DNA from: Plut-88900 sp963668115
GTDB taxonomy: Bacteria > Chloroflexota > Dehalococcoidia > Plut-88900
Direction of reading: 5' to 3'
Length of the DNA stretch: 64,000 bases
Assembly (NCBI GenBank): GCA_963668115.1
Contig: OY764147.1
Span: forward strand, 868,001-932,000
Shown piece by piece: positions 35,795 through 44,721 of the stretch; the first letter of the stretch is position 1; each line of letters opens with the position of its first letter. The translations under genes and the position numbers were made by a program. The notes below the pieces were generated by a model, which was not told the DNA's origin, did no database searches, and saw nothing but the letters and a program-made list of their open reading frames with translations.

Positions 35795-36942
35795 AGGTAA
35801 TGGTCCTCGGGTGTGGGTTCCACGGACGGGGGATCGCCTACCAGATCACAGCAGAAGGCGAGGATGTGGAACTGGTGGCGGCGGACAAGGATGGGGAAAG
35901 GGCGCGTCGGGTGGCGGGGAGGACGGGTGGGGACTGGATGGAGTTGGACGTTGAGGACGGGGCGGGGCTGAGGAGCGCATTGGAGGGGGTCGACACGGTC
36001 TTCAATGCCACTGGGCCGTACCATTTGCTGGGGTTGCAGGTCGTGGATGCGGCGATAGAAACAGGAACGCATTATGTCGATATGGCTGACGACCATGAAA
36101 TGACCGAAGAGTTGTTTTTCAACCCGGATTGGGACCGAAGGGCTCGGGAGGCGGGGGTGGCGGTGTTGTCGGGGTGCGGGATCATGCCGGGGCTGAGCGG
36201 GGTACTGACCCGGTACGGATATGACCAAATGGACGAGCCACAAAAGATTAACATCTGGTTTTCGTGGAACTATTCGCTGAATTACCCCTCGGCTATCCAC
36301 CATTTTCTGCGCATCAACAGTGGGCTTGCTCCTCAGTTTCTGGATGGCGCTTATGTAAAACCAGGAGCGTTCGCAAATAGGGAAACTATCGACTTTTTGC
36401 CGCCGGTCGGGGGTAAGGAGGTGTACTATACGGGCGTCCCGGACCCGGTGAGCATCTCGCAGTCGTTGCCGGGCTTGTCAGAGGTCACTGCAAGCGGCGG
36501 CTTGCACCAGCCCGAGGGCAACGACTTCATGGAGTCGATGGTTAGATGGGGGTTCACGTCCTATGGAAAGGTGTCGGGGCTGGAGCATAGCCCGATGGAG
36601 TACCTGATGGCCTATCTGAAGTCTGAGGAGGGGAAGCGGTACTTCGACATCGAGCCCCTGGACCAGCCGATGGCTGTAAGGGTCAGGGTTGAAGGGGGTC
36701 ATGAGGGGAAGCCCTGCTCCCGGGTCTTCGAGGCGCAGGACCATTCGAGGAGGGGGACTACTTCGGTGGCGGCGCTGGCGACCTTGATGGTGGCTTCAGG
36801 CGAAATTCAAAGGAGAGGTGTCGGGAGCCCGGAGGGATGGCTGGATGCCGAGTCATTCTTGAGACGGATGGATCGGGAGCCGGGGGTGGAGTTGTTTGAG
36901 TTGATAGAGAACGGAGAGGCAAGAGCCCTGTTTGAAGGGTGA
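35791..36942 (+). CDS. Saccharopine dehydrogenase family protein
   Basis: A 383-residue protein with an N-terminal Rossmann fold (MVLGCGFHGRGIAYQI) and the saccharopine dehydrogenase-like GCGIMPGLSGVL segment near residue 128. Members reductively condense amino acids and keto acids or act on related compounds; many are uncharacterised. Its ATG overlaps the stop of the upstream monooxygenase by 4 bp, so the two are translationally coupled and probably work together. The substrate is not evident. Confidence 0.85.
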   Translation: MKVMVLGCGFHGRGIAYQITAEGEDVELVAADKDGERARRVAGRTGGDWMELDVEDGAGLRSALEGVDTVFNATGPYHLLGLQVVDAAIETGTHYVDMADDHEMTEELFFNPDWDRRAREAGVAVLSGCGIMPGLSGVLTRYGYDQMDEPQKINIWFSWNYSLNYPSAIHHFLRINSGLAPQFLDGAYVKPGAFANRETIDFLPPVGGKEVYYTGVPDPVSISQSLPGLSEVTASGGLHQPEGNDFMESMVRWGFTSYGKVSGLEHSPMEYLMAYLKSEEGKRYFDIEPLDQPMAVRVRVEGGHEGKPCSRVFEAQDHSRRGTTSVAALATLMVASGEIQRRGVGSPEGWLDAESFLRRMDREPGVELFELIENGEARALFEG

Positions 36943-36950
36943 GAAGGAAT

Positions 36951-36991
36951 CTCACCATCACCCCAGCTCCCTCCCGTCGAGGGAGAAGGGG
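36951..36991. repeat. Intergenic CCCTCACC-like hairpin repeat, copy 4
   Basis: CTCACCATCACCCC followed by a perfect 7-bp hairpin (36967-36973 with 36979-36985, loop CCGTC) between two co-directional genes. It is the cleanest of the four copies noticed. Confidence 0.55.
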
Positions 36992-37007
36992 CTAAACGGA
37001 GGAGAAA

Positions 37008-37916
37008 ATGGGTAATTACGATGATTTTACGGCCTACTTCAATGGGGATTGGGTCCCGTATAGTGAGGTGAAGTTCCCGCCCCATGACCGGGGCTTTGCG
37101 GTTGCGGACGTGGTCTTCGACCAGGGGCGCACTTTCGCAGGGGCGCCGTTCAGGCTAGAGGACCACGTCGATAGGCTGTACCGGTCGTTGAAGTACGTAC
37201 GAGTAGATCCGGGGCTCACTGAGGAGGAGATGGTGGAGGTGTGTCGGGAGGGGGTGGCGAGAAACGACCACCGGCGGGACGAAGTCGGGGACTTTGCCAT
37301 CAACCCAATAATCACGCGAGGCACCTCTGTGGATGGGCCGCCAAGCGTGGCTGTCGTTATCAAGCCGATAGATTTCAAGGACTTCGCCAGGTTCTACGTG
37401 GACGGGGCTCACGCCATTGTCACCAAGGTGCGGAGCTACTCCAGTGCAATGCTCGACGCCAAGGTGAAGCACCACAGCCGGATGAACTTCGTGCTGGCGG
37501 AACTCGAGGCGCGGGACGTGGACCCCGAGGGCCTTCCGTTGCTCATGGACATGGAAGGGAACGTCACGGAAGGGCTCGGGTACAACGTATTTATAGTCAC
37601 GGATGGCGTTTTGAGAACGCCCAAGGATGACAACATCCTGCAGGGCGTATCCCGGCAGACCGTGTTCGATCTGGCCGAGGGGCTTGGGATTCCGGCCATG
37701 GAGGAAGACCTGCAGCCATACGACCTTTACACGGCGGACGAGGTCTTCTTCAGCCGAACAAGTCCTCGGATTGTGCCGGTCGCCAGGGTCGATACCCGAT
37801 CGATTGGGAGCGAGATACCGGGGCCCGTCACGCAGCAATTGCTGGCGGCTCACAGTGAGCTCGTAGGCGTGGACATCGTCGGGCAGAGTTTGCACTACGC
37901 GGGGGTCGAGGGGTGA
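37008..37916 (+). CDS. Class IV aminotransferase (branched-chain aminotransferase-like)
   Basis: A 302-residue fold-type IV PLP enzyme. The N-terminus (FNGDWVPYSEVKFPPHDRGF) and GRTFAGAPFRLEDHVDRL match branched-chain aminotransferases. The PLP lysine lies in MLDAKVKHHSRMNF near residue 150, and the cofactor-binding EGLGYNVFIV and RQTVFDLAEGLGI segments follow. It may transaminate branched-chain amino acids; D-amino-acid aminotransferase or aminodeoxychorismate lyase activity is possible in this fold. Confidence 0.85.
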   Translation: MGNYDDFTAYFNGDWVPYSEVKFPPHDRGFAVADVVFDQGRTFAGAPFRLEDHVDRLYRSLKYVRVDPGLTEEEMVEVCREGVARNDHRRDEVGDFAINPIITRGTSVDGPPSVAVVIKPIDFKDFARFYVDGAHAIVTKVRSYSSAMLDAKVKHHSRMNFVLAELEARDVDPEGLPLLMDMEGNVTEGLGYNVFIVTDGVLRTPKDDNILQGVSRQTVFDLAEGLGIPAMEEDLQPYDLYTADEVFFSRTSPRIVPVARVDTRSIGSEIPGPVTQQLLAAHSELVGVDIVGQSLHYAGVEG

Positions 37917-37958
37917 GGTGGAGCATCGAGAGATCTTTCCTGGTTCAACGATAGGACA

Positions 37959-39095
37959 ATGACACCTATCAAAGTCAGAATCGGCCGCTGCGGATATTGC
38001 GGCGAAGAAAAAGCCTTACGGTTTATGGCAACGGCTAATCTGTGCTCGCGATGCCAGGACAAAGTTGCCATTCATTCACCAGTCTTGCGTAAACGCGATG
38101 AAGTAAAGCGGTGCAAAATCTGCGAAGAAAGTAAAACTATAAGGTTCATGGCTACGCTGGACGAATGCCTAAGGTGCCTAGTCGAGCAACTACCGAAACT
38201 GACGGAAGACTTGTTTGACGAAACTGAGGTCGAAACCAGTAGTGAGGCAGTGGCAGATCGGGTTACTGAAGCGATTCTGCGCCTCTTGTACCGCGGAGAC
38301 CTGCCGCCCTGGAAACAGGGCTTTGCAATACAACCGATCAGGCCCCGGAATGCGGAGACGGGCCGCTACTACTCAGGGCTGAACTACTGGATAACACTGA
38401 TTGCACAACTCGAGAATGGGTGGAATGACAGCCGATGGATGACGGAAAAGCAGGTGCGTCGTAGGGGAGGTAGAGTGAAGGCAAGGGAAGATCCCACTGA
38501 AATCTACTTCTGCCTTCCCGGAGGGATACGGAAGGACGGGACCCCGTACATAAATATAGTTGCCACCCACTTCATTTACAACTGGGAACAAATTGAGGGA
38601 ATGCCCCGTGCGCTGGAACTACCTCTTGAAAAGACTTTTATACCCCTTAACTCTGCTGAGCGCATTGCTACAAATATGCCCAACCCGCCAGAGATTCAGC
38701 ACTTCAGGGAGTTGAGCCATCCCCGATACCTGATAAGGCATGACGTTATAGAGATGCCACTGCCGGAGGTATACCCCGATAAAGAACGCTACTACGAAGC
38801 CCTGTTTCATGAACTGGCCCACTCAACCGGACATCCAGACAGACTTGGACGATTCACCGTGGAGGATGGCACTAGAAATCTCCACGAGCGGGGCTATGAG
38901 GAATTGACCGCGGAAATGACCGCTGCCATGCTCTGCGACATTGCCGGAATCGGAATGGCAACTATTGAAAATGCGGCCGCGTATGTAAAGAGTTGGGCCG
39001 AGGCGATCCGAGCAGACCGAGGCTTGCTATTGAGAGCCTCATCTGCAGCAGAAAAGGCACTCAAATTTATAACCAAGGAACTGGGAAATGGCTGA
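37959..39095 (+). CDS. ArdC-like antirestriction protein with tandem zinc ribbons
   Basis: A 378-residue protein. The N-terminus has two similar zinc-ribbon modules (CGYC with CSRC, CKIC with CLRC), each containing RFMAT. An ArdC-type ssDNA-binding domain follows (LPPWKQGF, YYSGLNYWIT near 130-150), then a metallopeptidase domain with HELAHSTGHPDRL near residue 284 and the EELTAEMTAAMLC helix supplying a third ligand. ArdC proteins are carried by plasmids and phages to blunt host restriction. Here it is chromosomal, without other mobile genes, and AT-richer than its neighbours, suggesting transfer. Confidence 0.82.
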   Translation: MTPIKVRIGRCGYCGEEKALRFMATANLCSRCQDKVAIHSPVLRKRDEVKRCKICEESKTIRFMATLDECLRCLVEQLPKLTEDLFDETEVETSSEAVADRVTEAILRLLYRGDLPPWKQGFAIQPIRPRNAETGRYYSGLNYWITLIAQLENGWNDSRWMTEKQVRRRGGRVKAREDPTEIYFCLPGGIRKDGTPYINIVATHFIYNWEQIEGMPRALELPLEKTFIPLNSAERIATNMPNPPEIQHFRELSHPRYLIRHDVIEMPLPEVYPDKERYYEALFHELAHSTGHPDRLGRFTVEDGTRNLHERGYEELTAEMTAAMLCDIAGIGMATIENAAAYVKSWAEAIRADRGLLLRASSAAEKALKFITKELGNG

Positions 39096-39852
39096 CAGCA
39101 TGAAGGGTAGGGTTGCGTTGGTTACCGGCGGGGGTTCGGGGATTGGGAGGGCGACGTCGCTGGTGTTTGCAAGGGAGGGTGCGAAGGTAATGGTGGCAGA
39201 CCTTGCCGAAGGGCCCGTACAGGCTACGGTGGACCTGATCTCGGCGGGGGGTGGGGAGGCGTCGGGGGTGACGGCGGACGTAGCGAAGACTGAAGACGTG
39301 AGGAGGATGGTTTCGGAGACGGTGTCGAGGTTCGGGCGGTTAGATGCTGCTTTCAACAACGCGGGCATTCACACGGGAGTCCGTATCCCCTTCCACGAAT
39401 ATCCTGAGGACGAGTGGGACAGGATAATCGGTGTGAACCTTAAGGGCGTGTGGCTGTGCATCAAGTACGAGGCCCCGGTGATGCTGAAGCAGGGTGGTGG
39501 GACGATTGTTAACACCGCGTCGGTGGCGGGGCTGGTGGCGGGGCAGGGCACCTCGGCGTACACGGCGAGCAAGCACGGGGTGGCGGGTCTGACCAAGAGC
39601 GCAGCCATGGACTACGCACGACAAGGGATCCGGGTGAACGCGGTGGCCCCCGGGGAAATAACCACTCCGATGATGGACCTGATTATCAAATCGAATAACT
39701 TCTCGAGGGCGAAGATGGATGATAATCAGCCAATCGGGAGGTTGGGCAAACCGGAGGAGATTGCCGAGGTCGTGGTCTGGCTGTGCACCGACGCCGCGTC
39801 CTACGTGACGGGCCACGTTTTCCCGATAGATGGCGGGTACATGGCGACCTAG
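39088..39852 (+). CDS. SDR family oxidoreductase
   Basis: A 254-residue classical SDR: TGGGSGIGRA near 13-22, FNNAG near 88-92, a Ser in NTASVAG and YTASK with the catalytic Tyr and Lys near 152-156, ending in FPIDGGYMAT. It probably acts as an alcohol or 3-oxoacyl dehydrogenase/reductase on an unknown substrate. The ATG lies inside the end of the ArdC-like gene (8-bp overlap); ATG 39100 is an alternative start. Confidence 0.9.
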   Translation: MADSMKGRVALVTGGGSGIGRATSLVFAREGAKVMVADLAEGPVQATVDLISAGGGEASGVTADVAKTEDVRRMVSETVSRFGRLDAAFNNAGIHTGVRIPFHEYPEDEWDRIIGVNLKGVWLCIKYEAPVMLKQGGGTIVNTASVAGLVAGQGTSAYTASKHGVAGLTKSAAMDYARQGIRVNAVAPGEITTPMMDLIIKSNNFSRAKMDDNQPIGRLGKPEEIAEVVVWLCTDAASYVTGHVFPIDGGYMAT

Positions 39853-39889
39853 CCGTTCCAAATCAAGAAGCGAACTAGGGGCCAAATAG

Positions 39890-41032
39890 ATGATCAAGCA
39901 TTTCTCTTCGCTTTACGTGGGCCATATCGAACTGGAAAACGTTGGGGCGAATGGAACGTCGCCCGAGGACCGGCTGTACCCCAACGAAAGGCTCACTGAG
40001 TGCTTCGGGATGGCGGAGGCCATAGCCAAACAGATGGACTCCCAGGGCTACTACGCGCTTTGGATGGCGGAGCACCACTTCCAGAGGGAAGGCTACGAAT
40101 GCATCCCGAACCTGCTGATGCTAAGCACCTACCTTTCGACTCGGACCAAGACCCTGAAGTTCGGGTGTGCGTTCAATATCGTGCCGATGTGGCATCCATT
40201 GCGGCTGGCCGAGGACTTCGCGATGGCGGATATTCTGTCGGGGGGCCGGGTGATATTCGGGGTGGGGAGGGGGTATCACACCAGGGAGGTGGAAACGTTC
40301 GGGTCTCCGATGCAGGACAACGACGCCAACAAAGAGCTGTTCATGGAGCAAATGGAGATCATCTTCAAGGCGTTTAATGAGGAGTCGTTCACTCACAAAG
40401 GCAAGCACTACGACCTCCCGGCCCGGGTCCCATATCGGGGCTACGACCTGAAGGACATCACCGTGGTCCCGAGGCCGCTTCACAGACCCGTCGAAGTCTG
40501 GCAGCCCATAGCGAGCCGACGCACGCTCAGGTACATAGCCCAGACGGGTATCAAGGGCGTGGTGCACGGGACGGGTGAGAGGCTGGTGGACGATGTTTTT
40601 CGCGAGTACCAGGAGGCGGCGGGCGAGGCGGGTCGGGAGTTGGCGCTGGGAGAAGACCTGGCCCTTGGATTGTTCTTCTACATCGACGAGAACCAGCCAA
40701 AGGCAATGGAACGGGCCAGGCTGTTTCACGACGAGCGGTACAAGTGGTTCGCTCCTTTCGGGTTGGTTCGGTACACGGATGCCCAGGGCCGGCCGTGGGG
40801 CACGCCGGGAGCACCGAGTCGGGCACCGACGCTGGAGGACGGGGTAGACCAGAAGGTCTGGCTTTGCGGCGATTCAAAATATGTCACCAGCGTGTTGAAG
40901 GAGTTCGAGGCCAAGTACCCGGGTCTGGAGCACGTGATCCTTCACTGGCCAGAGGGGATGCCACTGGCAGAGTATTCGCAACAGTTGACTCGATTCCATG
41001 AGGAAGTTATGCCGGCTTTCGGGGCGGGATAA
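39890..41032 (+). CDS. LLM class flavin-dependent oxidoreductase
   Basis: A 380-residue luciferase-like monooxygenase with ALWMAEHHFQREGYE near 58-72, VPMWHPLRLAEDFAMAD near 99 and VIFGVGRGYHTREVE near 120. It is clearly related to the enzyme at 13807 (shared EHHF, HPLRLAE and GVGRGY motifs) but has extra C-terminal residues. It is preceded by an SDR and followed by a VOC protein, all in one direction, suggesting a small catabolic operon. Confidence 0.9.
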   Translation: MIKHFSSLYVGHIELENVGANGTSPEDRLYPNERLTECFGMAEAIAKQMDSQGYYALWMAEHHFQREGYECIPNLLMLSTYLSTRTKTLKFGCAFNIVPMWHPLRLAEDFAMADILSGGRVIFGVGRGYHTREVETFGSPMQDNDANKELFMEQMEIIFKAFNEESFTHKGKHYDLPARVPYRGYDLKDITVVPRPLHRPVEVWQPIASRRTLRYIAQTGIKGVVHGTGERLVDDVFREYQEAAGEAGRELALGEDLALGLFFYIDENQPKAMERARLFHDERYKWFAPFGLVRYTDAQGRPWGTPGAPSRAPTLEDGVDQKVWLCGDSKYVTSVLKEFEAKYPGLEHVILHWPEGMPLAEYSQQLTRFHEEVMPAFGAG

Positions 41033-41046
41033 GGCAGCGATCGGGC

Positions 41047-41397
41047 ATGAAGGTCAAGCGGATAGTCCCGAACATTGCGGTAGAAGGAGTGGAGGAGGGC
41101 CTTAGGTTCTACCGCGATGTGTTGGGGCTAGAGACGGTGATGGACCTGGGATGGATTGTGACGCTGGCGTCGGGTGCGAGCGCTCCGGTGCAGATCAGCA
41201 TCGTTACTGATGGCGGTTCGGGTACAAAGATCCCCGACTTTTCAATCGAAGTTGATGATGTTGACGAGGCGTTTCGCCGGGCGCGTGTAGGAGGCTTCCA
41301 GATTATGTATCCGTTGACCGACGAGCCCTGGGGCGTCAGGCGGTTCTACGCCCTAGACCCTTATGGAAAACTTGTCAACGTGATGTCCCACGTCTAG
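41047..41397 (+). CDS. VOC/glyoxalase family protein
   Basis: A 116-residue vicinal-oxygen-chelate protein. GLRFYRDVLGLET near residue 18-30 and the final GVRRFYALDPYGKLVNVM pattern are typical of glyoxalase/dioxygenase-superfamily domains. Members bind a metal and isomerise, conjugate or oxidise small molecules. It starts 14 bp after the flavin monooxygenase gene, so the two may share a substrate pathway. The specific reaction is unknown. Confidence 0.85.
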   Translation: MKVKRIVPNIAVEGVEEGLRFYRDVLGLETVMDLGWIVTLASGASAPVQISIVTDGGSGTKIPDFSIEVDDVDEAFRRARVGGFQIMYPLTDEPWGVRRFYALDPYGKLVNVMSHV

Positions 41398-41435
41398 GTG
41401 TAATCGTCCAAATCTATCGAAAGAGGGAAATAAAG

Positions 41436-42476
41436 GTGAGCAAGCGATTGGTGTTCGTCGGGGCGGGGGCGGTGGGGAGCTACATTGGAGGATTGATCTC
41501 GGAGGCGGGGGAGGACGTGACCTTGATTGATCCGTGGCCCGACCATGTGAACGCAATCAAGGAAAACGGACTGCGGGTGTCGGGGACGCAGGGAGAGCAC
41601 CACGTCCGACCTGCGGTACTCCACATCAACGAGGTCCAGGGACTCATCAAGTCGCCCGTCGATATCGCCTTCATCTGCACCAAGTCCTACGATACGGCCT
41701 GGGCTTCCCACCTGATCCGAGACTACATAGCAGAGGGCGGATTTGCGGTCTCGATTCAGAACGGGATCAACGAAGACACGATTGCATCGGCGCTGGGTCG
41801 GGAGAGAGTGCTGGGGTGCATTGCGAGCAATATAGGCGTGGGGCTGGTCAAGCCGGGCCACGTGACCCGGACGGCGGCGGCTGGAGGCAAGGCACACACG
41901 GTGTTCCGGGTCGGGGAGATGGATGGAAGGTTGACGCCCAGGGTGGAGGAGGTGGCGAAGCTACTGGCAATCGTAGACAGCACGAAGATTACGACGAATT
42001 TGAACGGGGAGCGTTGGAGCAAGCTGGTGGCCAACTCCATGGGGAATGGGCTGCAAGCAATAACAGGCCTGAGCAGCAGGGAGATGGCCATGACGGCAGA
42101 GGTCAGGCGGCTGACCATCCAGTTGGCGGCAGAGGCGGTGGAGGTCGGGCAGGCACTGGGTCTCGAGTTGGTGCCCATCGGGGGCAAGGACCCGGAGATG
42201 TGGTTGGCGGCGGGGCGGGGTGAGGGGCTGGAGGAGCTGGAGCTTTCGATAATGCAGGCGGCGGAGCGATACGAGGAGTCGGGGCGGTCTTCGACGGCTC
42301 AGGACATGGAGAAGGGCCGACGCCTGGAGATCGAGTACCTGAATGGCCTTGTTGTGGCGAAGGGTCGGGAGGCGGGGGTGGACGTGTCGCTGAACGAGGG
42401 CCTCGTGGCCAAGGTAAAGGCGGTGGAACGGGGTGAGCTGGCCGTCGGGGTTGGGGCGGCGGAGGGGTTGGGGTAA
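41436..42476 (+). CDS. Ketopantoate reductase family protein
   Basis: A 346-residue member of the 2-dehydropantoate 2-reductase family. The N-terminal FVGAGAVGSYIGG is the NADP-binding motif; FICTKSYDT near 87 and LNGERWSKLVANSMGN near 190 match ApbA/PanE proteins, the latter containing the conserved Lys-Asn region. Many homologues outside pantothenate operons act on other keto acids, so PanE function is not assured. GTG 41436 follows an AGAGGG ribosome site. Confidence 0.85.
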   Translation: MSKRLVFVGAGAVGSYIGGLISEAGEDVTLIDPWPDHVNAIKENGLRVSGTQGEHHVRPAVLHINEVQGLIKSPVDIAFICTKSYDTAWASHLIRDYIAEGGFAVSIQNGINEDTIASALGRERVLGCIASNIGVGLVKPGHVTRTAAAGGKAHTVFRVGEMDGRLTPRVEEVAKLLAIVDSTKITTNLNGERWSKLVANSMGNGLQAITGLSSREMAMTAEVRRLTIQLAAEAVEVGQALGLELVPIGGKDPEMWLAAGRGEGLEELELSIMQAAERYEESGRSSTAQDMEKGRRLEIEYLNGLVVAKGREAGVDVSLNEGLVAKVKAVERGELAVGVGAAEGLG

Positions 42477-42482
42477 TAAAGA

Positions 42483-42502
42483 GGGCGACCAACTGGTCGC
42501 CC
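42483..42502. terminator. Bidirectional hairpin between convergent genes
   Basis: Perfect 9-bp inverted repeat (42483-42491 with 42494-42502) filling the gap between the ketopantoate reductase-like and threonine dehydrogenase stops. The GGGCGACC...GGTCGCCCCTAC form resembles common dispersed intergenic repeats. It may end both transcripts, though no T-tract is present. Confidence 0.55.
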
Positions 42503-43465
42503 CTACGAGGATTTAGGATCCAGTTTCGCCTGCAGGTTGACGAGCATGTCGTCAACCATGGCTGGGAGGTCGTATTGGGGTTTCCAGTTCCATTCTTTCC
42601 GGGCGGGGGTGTCGTCGATGGAGTCGGGCCAAGAGTCGGCGATGGCCTGGCGGAGTGGATCGATCTCGTAGTCCATCTGGAAGCCGGGGATGCGGGCCTC
42701 GATTTCCCGCGCGATCTCCTCGGGGGCGAAGGAGAAGGCGTGGAGGTTGAAGTTGGCGGAGTGTATAAGGCGCGAGCCGTCGGCCTGGTCGAGGAGGATT
42801 AGGGAGCGGATGGCGTCGGGCATGTACATCATGGGGAGCACGGTGTCGGGGCGGAGATAGCAGGTGTACCGACCTTCCCTGATGGCACCGTAGAAGATGG
42901 CGACGGCGTAGTCGGTGGTGCCGGCGGTAGGTTCGGTCTTCCAGCTGATGATACCCGGGAGCCGGGTTCCCCGCACATCGAGGCCCAAGTATCTGTAGTA
43001 AGTACCCATGGCCTCACCGTAGACCTTGGAAACGCCGTAGAAGGAGGTCGGGTTGAGGGAAACGTCGTTGGGGGTGTTGACGGAAGGAGCGTCGGCGCCG
43101 AAGACGGCGATGGAACTCGGGAGGTTGACTCTTTTGACGCCGTTAGCAAGGGACGCTTCCAGGATATTGAAGTTGCCGGTGAAGTTGACGGAGTAGGCGA
43201 GGGGTCGGTTGGCTTCGGCGAGGGCGGAGAGGAGGGAACTGAGGTGGTATACGACGGTGATGCCGTGCTCTTTGATGGCGCTATCGACATCCTCGTAGCT
43301 GCGGACATCGAGGGTCATACTCGGCCCGGAGGTCCGTATGTCCTCGGGCAAGGGGGTGACATGGCCCGCAGCTATGACGTTGTCGTTACCGTGGAGTTTT
43401 CGGAGCTCGGGGACCAGATCAGAGCCTATTTGGCCCGCGGCGCCCGTGACGAGGATCTTCTCCAA
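42503..43465 (-). CDS. L-threonine 3-dehydrogenase (epimerase-type)
   Basis: A 320-residue extended SDR. ILVTGAAGQIGSDL is the NAD site and YGVSK holds the catalytic Tyr and Lys near 144. The segments PSSIAVFG, RLPGIIS, GTTDYAV, LPMMYMPDAI and IADSWPDSIDD are characteristic of short-chain-type threonine dehydrogenases, which oxidise threonine to 2-amino-3-ketobutyrate. TTG 43465 has AGGAG upstream. It follows the metallo-hydrolase by 10 bp. Confidence 0.85.
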   Translation of the reverse strand: MEKILVTGAAGQIGSDLVPELRKLHGNDNVIAAGHVTPLPEDIRTSGPSMTLDVRSYEDVDSAIKEHGITVVYHLSSLLSALAEANRPLAYSVNFTGNFNILEASLANGVKRVNLPSSIAVFGADAPSVNTPNDVSLNPTSFYGVSKVYGEAMGTYYRYLGLDVRGTRLPGIISWKTEPTAGTTDYAVAIFYGAIREGRYTCYLRPDTVLPMMYMPDAIRSLILLDQADGSRLIHSANFNLHAFSFAPEEIAREIEARIPGFQMDYEIDPLRQAIADSWPDSIDDTPARKEWNWKPQYDLPAMVDDMLVNLQAKLDPKSS

Positions 43466-43475
43466 CCAGTCGCTC

Positions 43476-44315
43476 CTACAGGGCTTGCCAGTACCGCTTA
43501 CCCGACATCCGGACTATGCGGCCGGTATGCCGGTCGGGGTGGAAGTGCCCGGCGGCGATGGTGTAGCCCTCATTCTCGGCCTTGGAGAGGACGGTTTCCC
43601 GGCTCCTGCGGCTGTCGTCTTTGTTGATGTCTACTCGGGCGCACCAGTCGGGTTCATAGACCTGGGCCATAGTGTGGAGCACGTCCCCGACCACCATCGC
43701 CTTCTCGCCCTGGGAACTGATGAGAATCACCTGATGGCCAGGGGTGTGGCCGGGTGTGGGGAGGGTGGATATCTCCTCTGTAACGGTGGTTTCCCCGTCT
43801 ACGAGCTTCATGTTGCCGAGGTTCTCCAAGGGTACGACATAGTCCCGGACGTATGGGGCCGCCTTAAGGTTTTCCGGGTCAGTGAAGTGGTCCCAGTCTT
43901 TCTGGGGGACGAGATACTCGGCGTTGGGGAAGTTGGGGATGGCCTTGCCGTCTTCAAAGCGGAGGTTCCAGCCGACGTGGTCAGGGTGGAGGTGGGTGTG
44001 GACTACGATGTCCACTTCCTCGGGTTCCAAGCCCTGCCTTTTGAGCTGGTTGATGAGGTCGCCGGTGCGGTTCTCGCGGTCGGGGTGAGGGCCGGGACCC
44101 ATGCCGGTATCCACCAGAACGCATTTGTCTGACGTTCGCACAAAGAAGCAGCCGAAATAGAGTTGGAGCCTACCTTCTTCCAGGATATCGTCCGCGTAGG
44201 GGGCCCAGGCTTCGGGGGTTGTTTCAGGGAAGAAGGCGGTCGGGTCCCGGGAGGGGGGAATCATGTCCAGGACTCCAACGAGCTCGGCGTTGCCTACGGA
44301 CATTCGGCTGGGCAT
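43476..44315 (-). CDS. MBL-fold metallo-hydrolase
   Basis: A 279-residue metallo-beta-lactamase-fold protein. The zinc motif HTHLHPDHVGW lies near residue 104, with downstream His in TPGHTPGHQ and an Asp in VVGDVLH, giving the full binuclear site. Likely a lactonase or hydrolase of small esters; the substrate is unknown. ATG 44315 is preferred because AGGAGG lies 7 nt upstream. The frame stays open to 44498 and includes a degenerate copy of the gene's own start (see 44382-44432). Confidence 0.86.
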   Translation of the reverse strand: MPSRMSVGNAELVGVLDMIPPSRDPTAFFPETTPEAWAPYADDILEEGRLQLYFGCFFVRTSDKCVLVDTGMGPGPHPDRENRTGDLINQLKRQGLEPEEVDIVVHTHLHPDHVGWNLRFEDGKAIPNFPNAEYLVPQKDWDHFTDPENLKAAPYVRDYVVPLENLGNMKLVDGETTVTEEISTLPTPGHTPGHQVILISSQGEKAMVVGDVLHTMAQVYEPDWCARVDINKDDSRRSRETVLSKAENEGYTIAAGHFHPDRHTGRIVRMSGKRYWQAL

Positions 44316-44721
44316 GGGGGCCCTCCTGCTAGGGTGTCGGTGGGGAGTATTGTAGCGGGTTTGGGCAGGGGTCGGGGTCCGGGGGAGGAGAATGTCCAAC
44401 ATTTTGACGCGTTCGGGATTGCCGATTGGCATTGGGCGGGCATCATCCGGGGGCTCGCAAACTCCGAGAAGAACCCAGGCCCCATAGCACCCTCGCAAGG
44501 AACTGAATGTCTATCGGCGCGATTTGTGAGCATCCGACATTTTCCCCCGGTCTTTCCAGGGTCCCAATGAACTCTTGCAGACTAGCCCGTCCCGCTATTG
44601 CCTGTTAGCGTATAATGTTAACGTCCAGCGATATCGAGAGTTACCCGTGCCCCTCGGCCCGACACACTGAGCGTAAGCGGTTCCTCCAGCAATCGACGGA
44701 TACAAAAATAAGGAGAACCGC
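44316..44721. other. Spacer upstream of the MBL and RRM genes
   Basis: Divergent promoter region of about 400 bp. It contains the relic of a duplicated metallo-hydrolase 5' end at 44382-44432 and a TATAAT at 44611-44616 upstream of the RRM gene; no matching -35 was found. The rest holds nothing I recognise. Confidence 0.5.
44382..44432 (-). repeat. Degenerate duplicate of the metallo-hydrolase start
   Basis: Translates in frame as MPIGNPERVKMLDILLP, closely matching MSVGNAELVGVLDMIPP of the intact gene about 129 bp downstream. The flanking DNA is also similar. It is probably the remnant of a tandem paralogue lost by deletion. Confidence 0.6.
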
